64,000 bases of DNA from JAEUHQ01 sp964538915 (lineage in GTDB: Bacteria; Planctomycetota; UBA1135; UBA2386). Of this stretch, positions 1 to 8,589 are shown piece after piece. The DNA lies in the NCBI GenBank assembly GCA_964538915.1, contig CAZIFB010000015.1, positions 1-64,000 of the forward strand, given 5' to 3'. Below the pieces are notes generated by a model that was not told where the DNA came from, searched no databases, and was given only the letters and a program-made list of their open reading frames with translations. The position numbers and the translations under genes were made by a program. The first letter of the stretch is position 1. Every line of letters starts with the position of its first letter.

Positions 1-368
1 TCGGGGACTCGCCGCTGCTCGGCTGCGGCAACTACTGCGACAACGACGTCGGCACCGGCGGTTCGACGGGCCGCGGCGAAGCGTGCATCCTCTCGAACGG
101 CGGCGCGTTCGTCGTGCACCAGATGGCGCTCGGCAAGTCGCCGACGGATGCGTGCATGGAGGCCGTGAAACGCGTGCTGCGACTCACCAAGGTGAAGCGA
201 CTGCTCGACGACAAGGGGCGGCCCGCCTTCCAGGTGAAGTTCTACGGGATCGACAAGAGCGGCCAGTTCGGGTCGGCGGGGCTGTACGCCGACCAGTTCG
301 CGGTCTGCGACGAGAAGGGCGCCCGGCTGCAGGACCTCGCCTCGCTCTACGACGACAAGATCCGTTGA
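1..368 (+). CDS. Glycosylasparaginase / isoaspartyl peptidase family, C-terminal part (partial)
   Basis: This is the 3' end of a gene cut by the left edge; about 121 residues are visible in the frame starting at base 3. Early motifs GDSPLLGCG and GGSTGRGEA, followed by a helix with SPTDACMEAV, match the beta-subunit of N-terminal-nucleophile hydrolases of the N4-(beta-N-acetylglucosaminyl)-asparaginase type. These enzymes cleave the GlcNAc-Asn bond or isoaspartyl/asparagine links. The autocleavage threonine would lie upstream, outside the window, so activity cannot be judged. The gene ends 18 bases before the end of convergent valS. The family call is fairly secure; the choice between glycosylasparaginase and plain asparaginase is not. 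Confidence 0.75.
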   Translation, partial: GDSPLLGCGNYCDNDVGTGGSTGRGEACILSNGGAFVVHQMALGKSPTDACMEAVKRVLRLTKVKRLLDDKGRPAFQVKFYGIDKSGQFGSAGLYADQFAVCDEKGARLQDLASLYDDKIR

Positions 369-386
369 TCGGCGCGGTCCGCTGGA

Positions 387-3300
387 TCAGGCGAGGTCGC
401 GAAGGCTCTGCTCGACACCGGCGAGCTGCGCTTGCAGCGCCGCCAGCGCGGCGCGCTCCTTCTCGATGACCGCCGGCGGGGCCTTCGCGACGAAGCCCTC
501 GTTGCCGAGCTTCTTCTCGATGGCGGCGATCTGGCTGCGCAGTTTCTCGGCGTCCTTGTCGAGCCTGGCCTTCTCCTTGGCGAGGTCGACGACGCCCAGC
601 AGGAACGCCTTGCAGGCGCCGATCACGACGGTTGCGCTGTCCGGCGTGCGCTGGGCGTTCGCGTCGATCGTGACCTCGGCGAGGCCGCCCATGTGCGCGA
701 GCAGCGCGGCGGTTGCCTGGAGCGTCGTCGCGGCTTCGCCGGCCGCCGAGAACCGGGCGACGAGGCGATCGCGCGGCGGCACCTGGTAGCGCGCACGCGT
801 CTCGCGGATCGCGACGCACCAGTCCCGCATCGATGCGATGTCGCGTTCGATCGTCGCGGTCGACCAGCGTGCGTCGCCGGTCGGCCAGTTCGCCTGCACG
901 AGCAGCGCGCTCGGTGCTAACTCGGCGGCCACTCCGCGGCGGGGCGCCAGTTCGCACAGTCTCGTCCACAGCGTCTCGGTGAGGAACGGCACGAACGGGT
1001 GCAGGAGCCGCAGCGTCTGGTCCATCACCGCCGCGAGCACCTGTTGTGCGTCGGCGCGCTGGCCAGGGTCCGCGCCGTCCTTGAAACGCGGCTTCACCAT
1101 CTCGAGGTACCAGTCGCAGAGCTCGTTCCAGAAGAAGTCGCGTGCAGCGCCGATCGCCGCCGAGGGGTTGTAGTCCACGAGGCTCTTCTGCACGGACGTG
1201 ATGGCGGCCTGCAGGCGCGACAGGATCCAGCGGTCCTCGATCGGCAGCTTGCCGACTTCGAGCGGCCGGAAGCGCGTGCCCTCGAGGTTCAAGAACGCGA
1301 AGCGAGCTGCGTTGAAGAGCTTGTTGCAGAAGTTGCCGCCGACCGCGAAGCGCTCGCTGGTCGCCTTCGCCGGCACGATGCCCTCGGTCGCGTACTGCCC
1401 GATGAGGTCCATCGGCTGCTTCGTGACCGGATCGAGGAACGTGCCGAGGTAGGGGCCGGGCTTCGCGGTCGCGAGGTCGACGAGCTGCTCGGGTTCGCCG
1501 GGCTTCGTGAACGGCGAGATCGCCTGCACCGGCAGCCGGATGTCCTGCGTGCCGGTCTGCAGTTCGCAGACGACGTAGCGGAGTGCATCGGCGCCGTACC
1601 GCTGGATGATGTCGAGCGGGTCGATGCCGTTGCCCTTGCTCTTGCTCATCCGCTCGCCCTTGCCGTCGAGGATCGTCGCGTGCAGGAACACGCTCGTGAA
1701 CGGCACGTCGCCGAGGTTGTAGAGGCCCGTCATCACCATGCGCGCGACCCACAGCGTGATGATGTCGCGGCCGGTGACGAGACAGGATCCCGGGTACCAG
1801 TACGACAGCGCGTCGGGTGTGCTGCCGTTCGCGGCGAGCGACGTCTGGCCGGGGTCGACCTTCGCCGTCTGCGGGTCGGGCCAGCCGAGCGTGCTGTGCG
1901 GCCAGAGGGCGCTGCTGAACCACGTGTCCAGCACGTCGGGATCGAGCTGCAGTCCGGCGCCCTGCAGGATCGCGCCGAGCATCTCGTCGTTCTTCGCGTC
2001 GAGGAAGCAGACCTGCACTTCGACCGAAGTCGGCGCGTTCGGGCCCTTGCACTGCGCGAACGCGGCCTTCGGGGTCATCCGCGTGCCGTCCGGCAGCAGC
2101 ACCCACGCGGCGACGTCGGTCCGCGCGAGCTGCGGGCCGAGCATGGGCTCGAGCATCAGCAGATGCGTGGTCGCCATGTCGCCGCGCCACACCGGGATGC
2201 GATGACCCCACCAGAGCTGGCGGCTGATGCACCAGTCGCGCTTCTCCGCGAGCCACTGGTCGTACATCTTGCGGTAGCGCTCGGGGTCGGGATGGAACGC
2301 GACCGCCTTTCGCGCGCTGCCGTCGACGAACGGCGGCAGGGCGCCGGCCGAAGCGTCGAGGGCCGCTTGCGCGAGCCCGGCGCTGCGGAACTCCTTCGTA
2401 GTGCCTCGGCCCATCACGACGCCGCCCTCGACGTCGCCCATGCGCACGAACCACTGTTTGCTGAGGTACGGCTCGACGATCGTCTTGCTGCGGTCGCTGT
2501 GGTCGATCTCGATCGTGCGGTCCTCGATCCGCTCGACGAGCCCGAGTCGCTCGAGGTCGGCCATCACGTTCTTCCGCGCGACGAAGCGATCCTGGCCGCG
2601 GTAGGGGCCGCCGAGGTCGCTGATCGTGCCGTCGGGATTCAGCACGTTGACCGCGCCGATCTGCGGGTGGCGCTGCCACACCTGGTAGTCGTTGGGGTCG
2701 TGCGCCGGCGTGATCTTCACGCAGCCCGTCCCGAGCGACGGATCGGCCCACTCGTCGAGCACGATCGGGATCTCGCGGTCCACGAGCGGCAGCCTCACCT
2801 TGCGGCCAGCCATCGCCATCCGGGCGATCCGTTCGAGCGCAGGCAGCAGGTCGCGTTCACGCTGCAGCAGTCGATCGAGTTCGTGCTCCGCGTCCGCGCG
2901 TTCCTTCGTCGGCGCGTCGGCCACCTTGCGACGCTGCGCGTCGATGGTGGCCCGCAGGGCCCTTCCGGGTTCGGGGTGCACCGCGACCGCCGTGTCACCG
3001 AGCATCGTCTCGGGGCGCGTGGTCGCGACGATCACGTGCGTCGGCTCGCCTGGCGACGCGGCGACCACCGGGTAGCGCAGGTAGTGGAACTTGCCCTGCA
3101 CGGTCGCCTTGTAGAGCTCGTCGTCGGCGACGGCCGTCTGCAGCGCGCAGTCCCAGTTCACCAGGCGGTTGCCGCGGAAGATGAGGCCGTCCTTGAACAT
3201 CGCGAAGAACGTGTGACGCACCGAGCGGGCGCAGACGTCGTCCATCGTGAAGCGGGCGCGGTCCCAATCGCAGGAGCAGCCCATGGCCTGCTGCTGGCCG

Positions 3301-3689
3301 ACGATGCGCTTCTTGCTCTGGGCGGCCCAGTCGTGGATGCGCTGGACCAGCCCGCTCCGACCGACGTCGTGGCGCGTCTTGTTCTCGATCTCCTTCAGGC
3401 GCTTCTCGACGACCGCCTGCGTGGCGATGCCGGCGTGGTCGGTACCCGCCTGCCACAGGGTGTTGTCACCCTGCATGCGGTGCCAGCGGATGAGCAGGTC
3501 CTGCATCACGTTGTCCATCGCGTGCCCCATGTGCAGCGCGCCCGTGACGTTCGGCAGCGGCATCATCACGACGTAGCGATTCGCACGGCCGTCAGGCAGG
3601 GCCGCGAAGGCCTTGTGGTCGAGCCATCGCGCCGTCACGGCCGGCTCCAGGGTCTGCGGGTCGTACTTCGTGGGCAGTTCGGTGCTCAT
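387..3689 (-). CDS. valS: Valyl-tRNA synthetase
   Basis: A 1100-residue class I aminoacyl-tRNA synthetase that charges tRNA-Val in the cytoplasm. The start is ATG. The HIGH signature appears as HMGH at residues 53-56, inside the ValRS-typical PLPNVTGALHMGH. The editing (CP1) domain carries TTRPETMLGDTAVAV. The KMSKS loop reads RMSKS near residue 680, so its first lysine is replaced by arginine. The last roughly 80 residues are rich in charged heptads (KEKARLDKDAEKL), as in the C-terminal coiled coil of ValRS that contacts the tRNA elbow. It is longer than many bacterial ValRS (about 880-950 residues), with extra sequence in the CP1 region and in the middle of the protein. It is convergent with the glycosylasparaginase-like gene. 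The call is certain. Confidence 0.97.
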   Translation of the reverse strand: MSTELPTKYDPQTLEPAVTARWLDHKAFAALPDGRANRYVVMMPLPNVTGALHMGHAMDNVMQDLLIRWHRMQGDNTLWQAGTDHAGIATQAVVEKRLKEIENKTRHDVGRSGLVQRIHDWAAQSKKRIVGQQQAMGCSCDWDRARFTMDDVCARSVRHTFFAMFKDGLIFRGNRLVNWDCALQTAVADDELYKATVQGKFHYLRYPVVAASPGEPTHVIVATTRPETMLGDTAVAVHPEPGRALRATIDAQRRKVADAPTKERADAEHELDRLLQRERDLLPALERIARMAMAGRKVRLPLVDREIPIVLDEWADPSLGTGCVKITPAHDPNDYQVWQRHPQIGAVNVLNPDGTISDLGGPYRGQDRFVARKNVMADLERLGLVERIEDRTIEIDHSDRSKTIVEPYLSKQWFVRMGDVEGGVVMGRGTTKEFRSAGLAQAALDASAGALPPFVDGSARKAVAFHPDPERYRKMYDQWLAEKRDWCISRQLWWGHRIPVWRGDMATTHLLMLEPMLGPQLARTDVAAWVLLPDGTRMTPKAAFAQCKGPNAPTSVEVQVCFLDAKNDEMLGAILQGAGLQLDPDVLDTWFSSALWPHSTLGWPDPQTAKVDPGQTSLAANGSTPDALSYWYPGSCLVTGRDIITLWVARMVMTGLYNLGDVPFTSVFLHATILDGKGERMSKSKGNGIDPLDIIQRYGADALRYVVCELQTGTQDIRLPVQAISPFTKPGEPEQLVDLATAKPGPYLGTFLDPVTKQPMDLIGQYATEGIVPAKATSERFAVGGNFCNKLFNAARFAFLNLEGTRFRPLEVGKLPIEDRWILSRLQAAITSVQKSLVDYNPSAAIGAARDFFWNELCDWYLEMVKPRFKDGADPGQRADAQQVLAAVMDQTLRLLHPFVPFLTETLWTRLCELAPRRGVAAELAPSALLVQANWPTGDARWSTATIERDIASMRDWCVAIRETRARYQVPPRDRLVARFSAAGEAATTLQATAALLAHMGGLAEVTIDANAQRTPDSATVVIGACKAFLLGVVDLAKEKARLDKDAEKLRSQIAAIEKKLGNEGFVAKAPPAVIEKERAALAALQAQLAGVEQSLRDLA

Positions 3690-3871
3690 CGGCGGGGGAG
3701 CAGTGTAGGGACGTGTCTCGACCGAGGCACGCGTGCGCTTTTGCGGCTCGGCGGGACAAATCCGTCACGGAGAAGCGGAGTCGACGAGCTTGCGCGCTTG
3801 GGGTAGGTTCCCCGCCACACCGGCGCGCTCTCGTTCTCGTTGCGACCGGTGTCCTTGACTCGTCTCCAAAC

Positions 3872-3876
3872 GGAGG
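3872..3876 (+). promoter_or_regulatory. Shine-Dalgarno supporting a GTG start
   Basis: GGAGG lies six bases before the GTG at 3883. It fixes that codon as the start of the secreted protein, because the nearby ATG at 3893 is out of frame. Confidence 0.7.
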
Positions 3877-3882
3877 TTCCCT

Positions 3883-5754
3883 GTGTCGTTTCATGCCCCA
3901 AGTGTGCTCGTGGCGTCTCTCCTCGCGTCCGCAGCCGCAGCCCAGTGTCTCGGAGCTCCATCCGGCTCCGCCGCGACGCTGCTGCCGACGACGGCCTTCT
4001 ACACTAACTCGGACGAAGGCCTGACCGTCCCGTCGATCCCGCTCGGCTTCGTGTTCCCGATGGCGGGAGCCCCGCGGACCATCGACCGCATCTACGTCTC
4101 GTCCAACGGCGAGATCTACCTGACCGACGGCAACTACGGGTTGCTGCAGCCGGTCGACTACGGCATCACCTACCTGGACGAGCTGCGCGGGTTCAGCTCG
4201 ATCGCGTCGCCGCGCATCGCGGCTTTCGGCAACGACCTGGACTTCGGCACGGGTAGCGCGTGGCAAGTGTCCATCGACCAGACGGTGCCGGGCCAGTGCC
4301 GGGTCACGTGGGTCGACGTGTGGCTCTACACGGGCGGCAGCCCGTCGGGCTCGTTCAACGTCAGCTGCACGCTCTACGCGACGGGCGAAGTCGACATCTC
4401 GTACGACTCGGCGACCGCGTTGGCGGGCAGCGCCCCGTACATCGTCGGTGTGTCGATCGGCGGCGGCGTCGGGAGCTTCACCACGCCCGAGAGCGATCTC
4501 AGCGGCAGCGCCGACTCCGGCACGCTCGGCCTCCTGTACCAGACCTTCGATCCGTTCTTCGGCAACCCGTTCGACCTCGCTGGGACCACGGTGCGCTTCT
4601 CACCGAACGGCATCGGCGGCTTCACGTCGAACCTGATCTGCGCGGGTGCCCGCAACGATCCGTACGGCAGCGGCTGCTACGACTTCGTCTCGGCGTCGCA
4701 GGCCATCTACGAGTACTTCCCCGACGGCCCGTCGTCGTCCGCCGGTCTCACCGGCAACTCGGTGCGGTTCAACCCGCTCGTCACCGGCTACCTCGTGACG
4801 TGGGGCGGCGGTGCGTGGATCCCGCCCACCGGCGGCGCGAACCAGCTGTTCCTCACGGACGACAGCGAAGCGGACGTGACGCCCTCGATTGCGTTCCCGA
4901 CGGTCGCCGGCGCCATTCCGACGGTGTCGGTCTGCTCGAACGGCTTCATCAACATGGGGCCGTCCGGGTCGAACCCGGTGTGGTCCTACGGCTCGGTGTA
5001 CGAACTCCTCAACGCGTTCGTGCCGAGCTTCCGCAGCAATGCGGACTACGACCCGGGTGTCACCGGCACGATCAGCTGGGAAGAGGTTCCGACGGTCGGC
5101 GGCACGCTGCTCGTCGTCTCCTACATCGACCTCGTGCGCTACTTCACGACGCAGGACACCGACCGGTTCCAGTTCCAGCTGAACCTCAACACCGGTGAGG
5201 TCGTGATCGTGTGGGACTCGATGAACGCGACGACGCCGTTTGGCGCCACGGTGGTGGGCTACTCGCCTGCCGGTCCTTCGAACGACCCGGGCTCGATCAT
5301 CCTCGCGACGGGTACGCCGGCCATCACCTCGCCGGACACCGTGCTCCAGCCGCTCACGCTGTCGGCGTCGCCGGACCCGGTCTTCACGCTCGGTGGTCCG
5401 ACCGTGCCGGTGACCTACACCGCGTCGAACGTGATCGACGTGGCCCCGCCGCTCGGCGTTGGTATCACGCTGCTGATGTTCAGCATCGCTCCGTTCCCTG
5501 GTGGTCTGGACATGGGCTTCCTCGGCATCCCGGGCTGCAACCTGAACATCCTGTCGCTCGACGTGACGCTCCCTATGTCGAGCACGGCGCCGATCGCGAC
5601 GGCGACGCTGTCGATCCCGCAGCCCCTGGCTCCGGGAGTCAGCTTCTACTCGCAGGCGATGTCGCTCTTCGCGGCGAACAGCCTGCCGAACGGCCAGAAC
5701 CCGTTCGGCGCCGTTCTGAGCAACGGCATCCGCTCGCTCTGCAACCTGTTCTGA
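3883..5754 (+). CDS. Large secreted protein, nidogen-like repeats plus shared C-terminal domain (paralogue 1)
   Basis: A 623-residue exported protein starting at GTG 3883. An N-terminal signal peptide (MSFHAPSVLVASLLASAAAA) is followed by QCLG. Two similar beta-rich halves follow. Each has a SNG motif (VSSNGEIYL; VCSNGFINM) and a later aromatic/Asp-rich strand (FRSNADYDPG), a layout reminiscent of nidogen-like extracellular domains. The last 120 residues form a separate domain with PGGLDMGFL, PGCNLNILSLDVT and LPNGQNPFG. The whole layout recurs in the gene at 17537, and the C-terminal domain is near-identical there. Function is unknown; surface or matrix attachment is an inference. The gene stands alone between the valS promoter region and an acpH-like gene, and two hairpins follow it. 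Confidence 0.8.
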   Translation: MSFHAPSVLVASLLASAAAAQCLGAPSGSAATLLPTTAFYTNSDEGLTVPSIPLGFVFPMAGAPRTIDRIYVSSNGEIYLTDGNYGLLQPVDYGITYLDELRGFSSIASPRIAAFGNDLDFGTGSAWQVSIDQTVPGQCRVTWVDVWLYTGGSPSGSFNVSCTLYATGEVDISYDSATALAGSAPYIVGVSIGGGVGSFTTPESDLSGSADSGTLGLLYQTFDPFFGNPFDLAGTTVRFSPNGIGGFTSNLICAGARNDPYGSGCYDFVSASQAIYEYFPDGPSSSAGLTGNSVRFNPLVTGYLVTWGGGAWIPPTGGANQLFLTDDSEADVTPSIAFPTVAGAIPTVSVCSNGFINMGPSGSNPVWSYGSVYELLNAFVPSFRSNADYDPGVTGTISWEEVPTVGGTLLVVSYIDLVRYFTTQDTDRFQFQLNLNTGEVVIVWDSMNATTPFGATVVGYSPAGPSNDPGSIILATGTPAITSPDTVLQPLTLSASPDPVFTLGGPTVPVTYTASNVIDVAPPLGVGITLLMFSIAPFPGGLDMGFLGIPGCNLNILSLDVTLPMSSTAPIATATLSIPQPLAPGVSFYSQAMSLFAANSLPNGQNPFGAVLSNGIRSLCNLF

Positions 5755-5764
5755 CAGGTGTCAG

Positions 5765-5809
5765 TGCCGGTTCGCCGGCATCGTGAACGGGCGCCGCGGG
5801 CGCCCGTTC
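5765..5809 (+). terminator. Two consecutive hairpins after the secreted-protein gene
   Basis: The first hairpin is 5765-5780, TGCCGG-TTCG-CCGGCA, with a stable UUCG tetraloop. The second has a perfect 10-bp stem, GAACGGGCGC (5785-5794) with GCGCCCGTTC (5800-5809), and a five-base loop. There is no real U-tract afterwards, so termination is plausible but not typical of an intrinsic terminator. Confidence 0.5.
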
Positions 5810-5852
5810 GCGTTTCCGGTCCGCGCAATTTGCGCCGCGTCGCTCGCGACGG

Positions 5853-6473
5853 ATGCTGTTGCCCGTGAACTGGCTCGCGCACCTGCGACTCGCGCCCGAC
5901 GCCCCGCTCGTGCGCGTCGGCAATCTCGCAGGCGACTTCGTTCTCGGCGTGGACGTCGCGCTCCTGCACGAGGACGTGCGCATCGGGATCGCGCAGCACC
6001 GGGCAGTCGATCGCTTCGTCGACGCGCACCCGGTCGTGCGCCGCGCCCGGGGCCGGCTCGAACCGCCGTTCCGTCGCTTCGCCGGCGTGCTGGTCGACGT
6101 CTACTTCGATCACTTCCTCGCGAGCGGCTGGGATCGGTTCGGGGACGGCCGCCCCCTCATGCAGTTCGTCGACGACGTGCACGAACTGCTGGCTCGCAAC
6201 GAGGGGCACCTGCCGCCGCGCCTGGCAAGCGTGTTGCCGTGGATGCGCCGCGAACGCTGGCTCTTCGAGTATTCGACGCTCGAGGGCATCGATGCGGTCC
6301 TCACGCGCATGGCGCGCCGCGTCGCGCGCCCCACACCGCTCGCCGCGGGCGGAGACATCCTGCGGCGGGAGCGCGTGGCGTTCGCCACCGACTTCGAGGA
6401 GCTGTGGCCGGAACTCGTGCGATTCGCCGCGGCGTTGTCCGCGGCAGGCCCTCCCGGTATTGCGGAGCCATGA
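5853..6473 (+). CDS. Acyl-carrier-protein phosphodiesterase-like protein (AcpH / DUF479 family)
   Basis: A 206-residue protein resembling AcpH, which removes 4'-phosphopantetheine from holo-ACP. It opens with VNWLAHLRLA and NLAGDFVLG, the family's start signature (MNFLAHL, GNLLADF). The metal-ligand-rich segments follow: HRAVDRFVDAHP, then LVDVYFDHFLASGW, matching the HRxxD and DHFL motifs. The ATG at 5853 is used here, but GTG 5865 would start exactly at the conserved VNWLAHL and may be the true start. Its stop overlaps the ATG of rnhA by four bases (ATGA), which indicates translational coupling. AcpH-type activity is inferred from homology only; related DUF479 proteins may have other substrates. 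Confidence 0.8.
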   Translation: MLLPVNWLAHLRLAPDAPLVRVGNLAGDFVLGVDVALLHEDVRIGIAQHRAVDRFVDAHPVVRRARGRLEPPFRRFAGVLVDVYFDHFLASGWDRFGDGRPLMQFVDDVHELLARNEGHLPPRLASVLPWMRRERWLFEYSTLEGIDAVLTRMARRVARPTPLAAGGDILRRERVAFATDFEELWPELVRFAAALSAAGPPGIAEP

Positions 6474-6940
6474 CGGCGACGGTCACGATCTACAGCGACG
6501 GTGCGTGCCTCGGCAATCCGGGGCCCGGTGGCTACGGCACGGTCCTGCTCGCGGGAGAGCACAGAAAGGAACTGTCGGCTGGCTACCGCCGCACGACGAA
6601 CAACCGGATGGAACTCCTCGGCGCGATCGTCGGCTTCGAGTCCCTGAAACGGCCGTGTGCGGTGACCGCCTGGTCCGACTCGCAGTACGTCGTGCACGCG
6701 TTCACGAAGAACTGGATCGACGGGTGGCAGAAGCGAGGCTGGAAGACCGCGAGCAAGGAGCCCGTGAAGAACCAGGATCTCTGGCAGCGGCTCCTGCGCG
6801 CGATCGAATCGCACGAAGTGACGTGGAGGTGGGTGCGCGGGCACACCGGGGACCCGGAGAACGAGCGCTGCGACCAGCTCGCGGTGGCCGCGGCCTCGAG
6901 CGGCGCGCTCCTCGAGGACTCGGGGTTCGTCGAAGGCTGA
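6470..6940 (+). CDS. rnhA: Ribonuclease HI
   Basis: A 156-residue enzyme that cleaves RNA in RNA-DNA hybrids. The catalytic carboxylates are all present: Asp10 (YSDGACLGNPG), Glu48 (NNRMELL), Asp70 (WSDSQYV) and Asp135 (NERCDQLA). His125 lies in the flexible VRGHTG loop. The basic protrusion helix (NWIDGWQKRGWKTASKEPVKN) is retained, as in the E. coli-type enzyme. The start ATG 6470 overlaps the acpH-like stop codon (ATGA), so the two are probably one operon. A second RNase H-type gene lies just downstream on the other strand. Confidence 0.96.
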   Translation: MTATVTIYSDGACLGNPGPGGYGTVLLAGEHRKELSAGYRRTTNNRMELLGAIVGFESLKRPCAVTAWSDSQYVVHAFTKNWIDGWQKRGWKTASKEPVKNQDLWQRLLRAIESHEVTWRWVRGHTGDPENERCDQLAVAAASSGALLEDSGFVEG

Positions 6941-7025
6941 GCGCGTCGTTCCTCGTGGCCGCCCGTGCGGCCGCACAGAGCGGTCGAAACCGGTTCCGAC
7001 GCCCCGAGTCGGCGCTCTCGGCGGA

Positions 7026-7991
7026 TCAGCGGACGCGCACGAGCCGCCCGCGCGGCAGCGACGCGTCGCGCAGCAGCGGCTCGACGTCGTCGAGGAAGCG
7101 GTGGCCGTCGGTGTAGTAGCCCGCGGTCGGCTGCAGTCCCGGCACACGCGCGCAGAACCACCGGTTCATCGCCTCGACCATCAGTTCGCGCAGATACTTC
7201 GCGAAGCAGCTCGCGAGAGCCGTCGGGAAGGCGCGGCTCTCGCCGCGCTCCGCGAAGGTGATCGCGACGTCACCAGCCGGGAGGTGCATGCGGTACGAAG
7301 ACACCTCCGGTGTCTCGGTGACCGTGGTGACCGTGGCCCCGGGGCACAGCCGCGCGAGGTCGCCGGCGTAGTGCATTCGACCACCGCAACGGTCGGCCAC
7401 GAGGTGACCGTGTGCGCCCTGGGAGAGCCGCGCCGGGGCGTGGGCGAGCAGCCGGGCGATGACTTCGGAGTAGGCGCGGAAGTGCGCGCGACTCTTGTTG
7501 TCCGTGTCCGCGATCAGGTCGTTCCACTCTTCGACGTCGACGGGGCGAAGGGCGAGGTCGACGAGCGCGATGCCGGCCTTGTCGAGCGCGCGCCTGACGA
7601 GTTCGCCGTGCAACAGCACGAACCCGGGGTCGGCGGCGCGCGGCAAGGGCAGCGCGAGGTCCTCGTACCATGGACACCGGCGCAGGTGGGCGACGTCGAC
7701 GCCGATCATCGCGAGCAGATGCTCGAGCGACGCGGGCGGTTCGCCGTGCATCGCCGACCAGAAGACCAGGGCGGTTTCCTCGAGCCGGCAGGCGCCGTGG
7801 GGGCCCTGGTTCACCTGCTTGCTGTCCGCGACGCGCACCTTTCCCTTCGTGTGCTTCGTCTTCGCGACGTGACGCGCGAGGACCTTCCAGGGGTCGGCGC
7901 CCTCCGGGCCGGTCATCGCGACGCCGGCGACGACCAGCGGTCCGAGGATCGGACCGAGTCCTGCTTCGTCGACGCCGGCCAGGAAGTTCAT
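7026..7991 (-). CDS. RNase HII-like protein, divergent and long
   Basis: A 321-residue protein whose N-terminus, MNFLAGVDEAGLGPILGPLVVAGVA in outline, carries the GVDEAG signature of RNase HII/HIII (Asp8 and Glu9 as metal ligands). A DSK motif follows near residue 55 (RVADSKQVN). It departs from RNase HII in two ways. The conserved Arg of GRG is Leu (GLGP), and the protein is about 100 residues longer than typical RNase HII. Later conserved-looking parts include ADRCGGRMHY and a C-terminal YYTDGHRFLDD with further acidic residues. The start was placed at the ATG directly before the motif; upstream in-frame sequence looks non-coding. It is convergent with rnhA. It may cleave single ribonucleotides in DNA or do something different. 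Confidence 0.7.
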   Translation of the reverse strand: MNFLAGVDEAGLGPILGPLVVAGVAMTGPEGADPWKVLARHVAKTKHTKGKVRVADSKQVNQGPHGACRLEETALVFWSAMHGEPPASLEHLLAMIGVDVAHLRRCPWYEDLALPLPRAADPGFVLLHGELVRRALDKAGIALVDLALRPVDVEEWNDLIADTDNKSRAHFRAYSEVIARLLAHAPARLSQGAHGHLVADRCGGRMHYAGDLARLCPGATVTTVTETPEVSSYRMHLPAGDVAITFAERGESRAFPTALASCFAKYLRELMVEAMNRWFCARVPGLQPTAGYYTDGHRFLDDVEPLLRDASLPRGRLVRVR

Positions 7992-8102
7992 GGGCGCGGG
8001 CACGACACTGCACGGCGAGGGGCAGGTCAAGCGTCGATGCCATCGCTGCGATCGTGAGAACGTGTGCGTCGGAGCGCCGCGGTGCCGATAGGCCGCTCCG
8101 TC

Positions 8103-8531
8103 ATGGAAGTGTTGCTCGTCGAGAAGGATCCTCTGGTGCGCGACCAGGTGAAGGTCGGTCTGCAGCAGTTCCCCGAGTTCCACGTGACCGTCGGTACGGG
8201 CTACGCGGGCATCAACGAAGCGCGCGGCAAGGCCTTCGACTGCGTGTTCCTCGGCGTCGATCCGCGGGAGAAGGACACGGTCAAGCTGTTGCACCACCTG
8301 CGTTCGTTCGACACGAGCAGCGAGCTGTTCGTCCTGACGGCGCCGCGGAACGTGCGCGACATGGCCGTCGAGAAGAGCAAGTGCAACATCCACTCGTTCC
8401 TCCAGGTTCCGATCGACGTGCGCGAGTTCTTCGGCCTGCTCGGCCGCTTCCTCGAGCGCCGGACGGAACGGAAGAACTCGACGCTGCGCAAGCAGAACCG
8501 TCAGGCCGCCCCCGCGCCGGCGACGACCTGA
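8103..8531 (+). CDS. Receiver-like protein lacking phosphorylation residues (pseudo-receiver)
   Basis: A 142-residue single-domain protein with the fold pattern of a response-regulator receiver. MEVLLVEKDPLVRDQV corresponds to the first strand and acidic loop, FDCVFLGVDPRE to strand 3, FVLTAPRN to strand 4, and IHSFLQVPIDVREFF to strand 5 and its loop. At the expected phospho-acceptor position the sequence reads LG rather than LD, and the conserved Lys before the cis-Pro is Gln (LQVP). Phosphotransfer control is therefore unlikely. The basic tail (RRTERKNSTLRKQNRQ) could bind nucleic acid or protein. It lies 58 bases upstream of the Pus10-like gene on the same strand. It may act as a constitutive interaction domain; no partner is visible. 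Confidence 0.7.
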   Translation: MEVLLVEKDPLVRDQVKVGLQQFPEFHVTVGTGYAGINEARGKAFDCVFLGVDPREKDTVKLLHHLRSFDTSSELFVLTAPRNVRDMAVEKSKCNIHSFLQVPIDVREFFGLLGRFLERRTERKNSTLRKQNRQAAPAPATT

Positions 8532-8589
8532 GCGCGCGCGGCGCGCGACGCTTGCCTCCGGTCGAACGAGGGGCACACTTGCCCGCCCC

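Noticed and set aside
3737..3746. Shared CTTTTGCGGC / CATTTTGCAGC element upstream of secreted paralogues 1 and 2 as a promoter box
   Set aside because: The match is short and its distances from the starts differ (about 140 and 105 bases), so it may be chance.
999..3806. A 935-codon plus-strand open frame opposite valS
   Set aside because: It is the antisense shadow of a certain gene. The translation is Arg/Ala/Val-rich without any family motif, as expected in DNA of this GC content.
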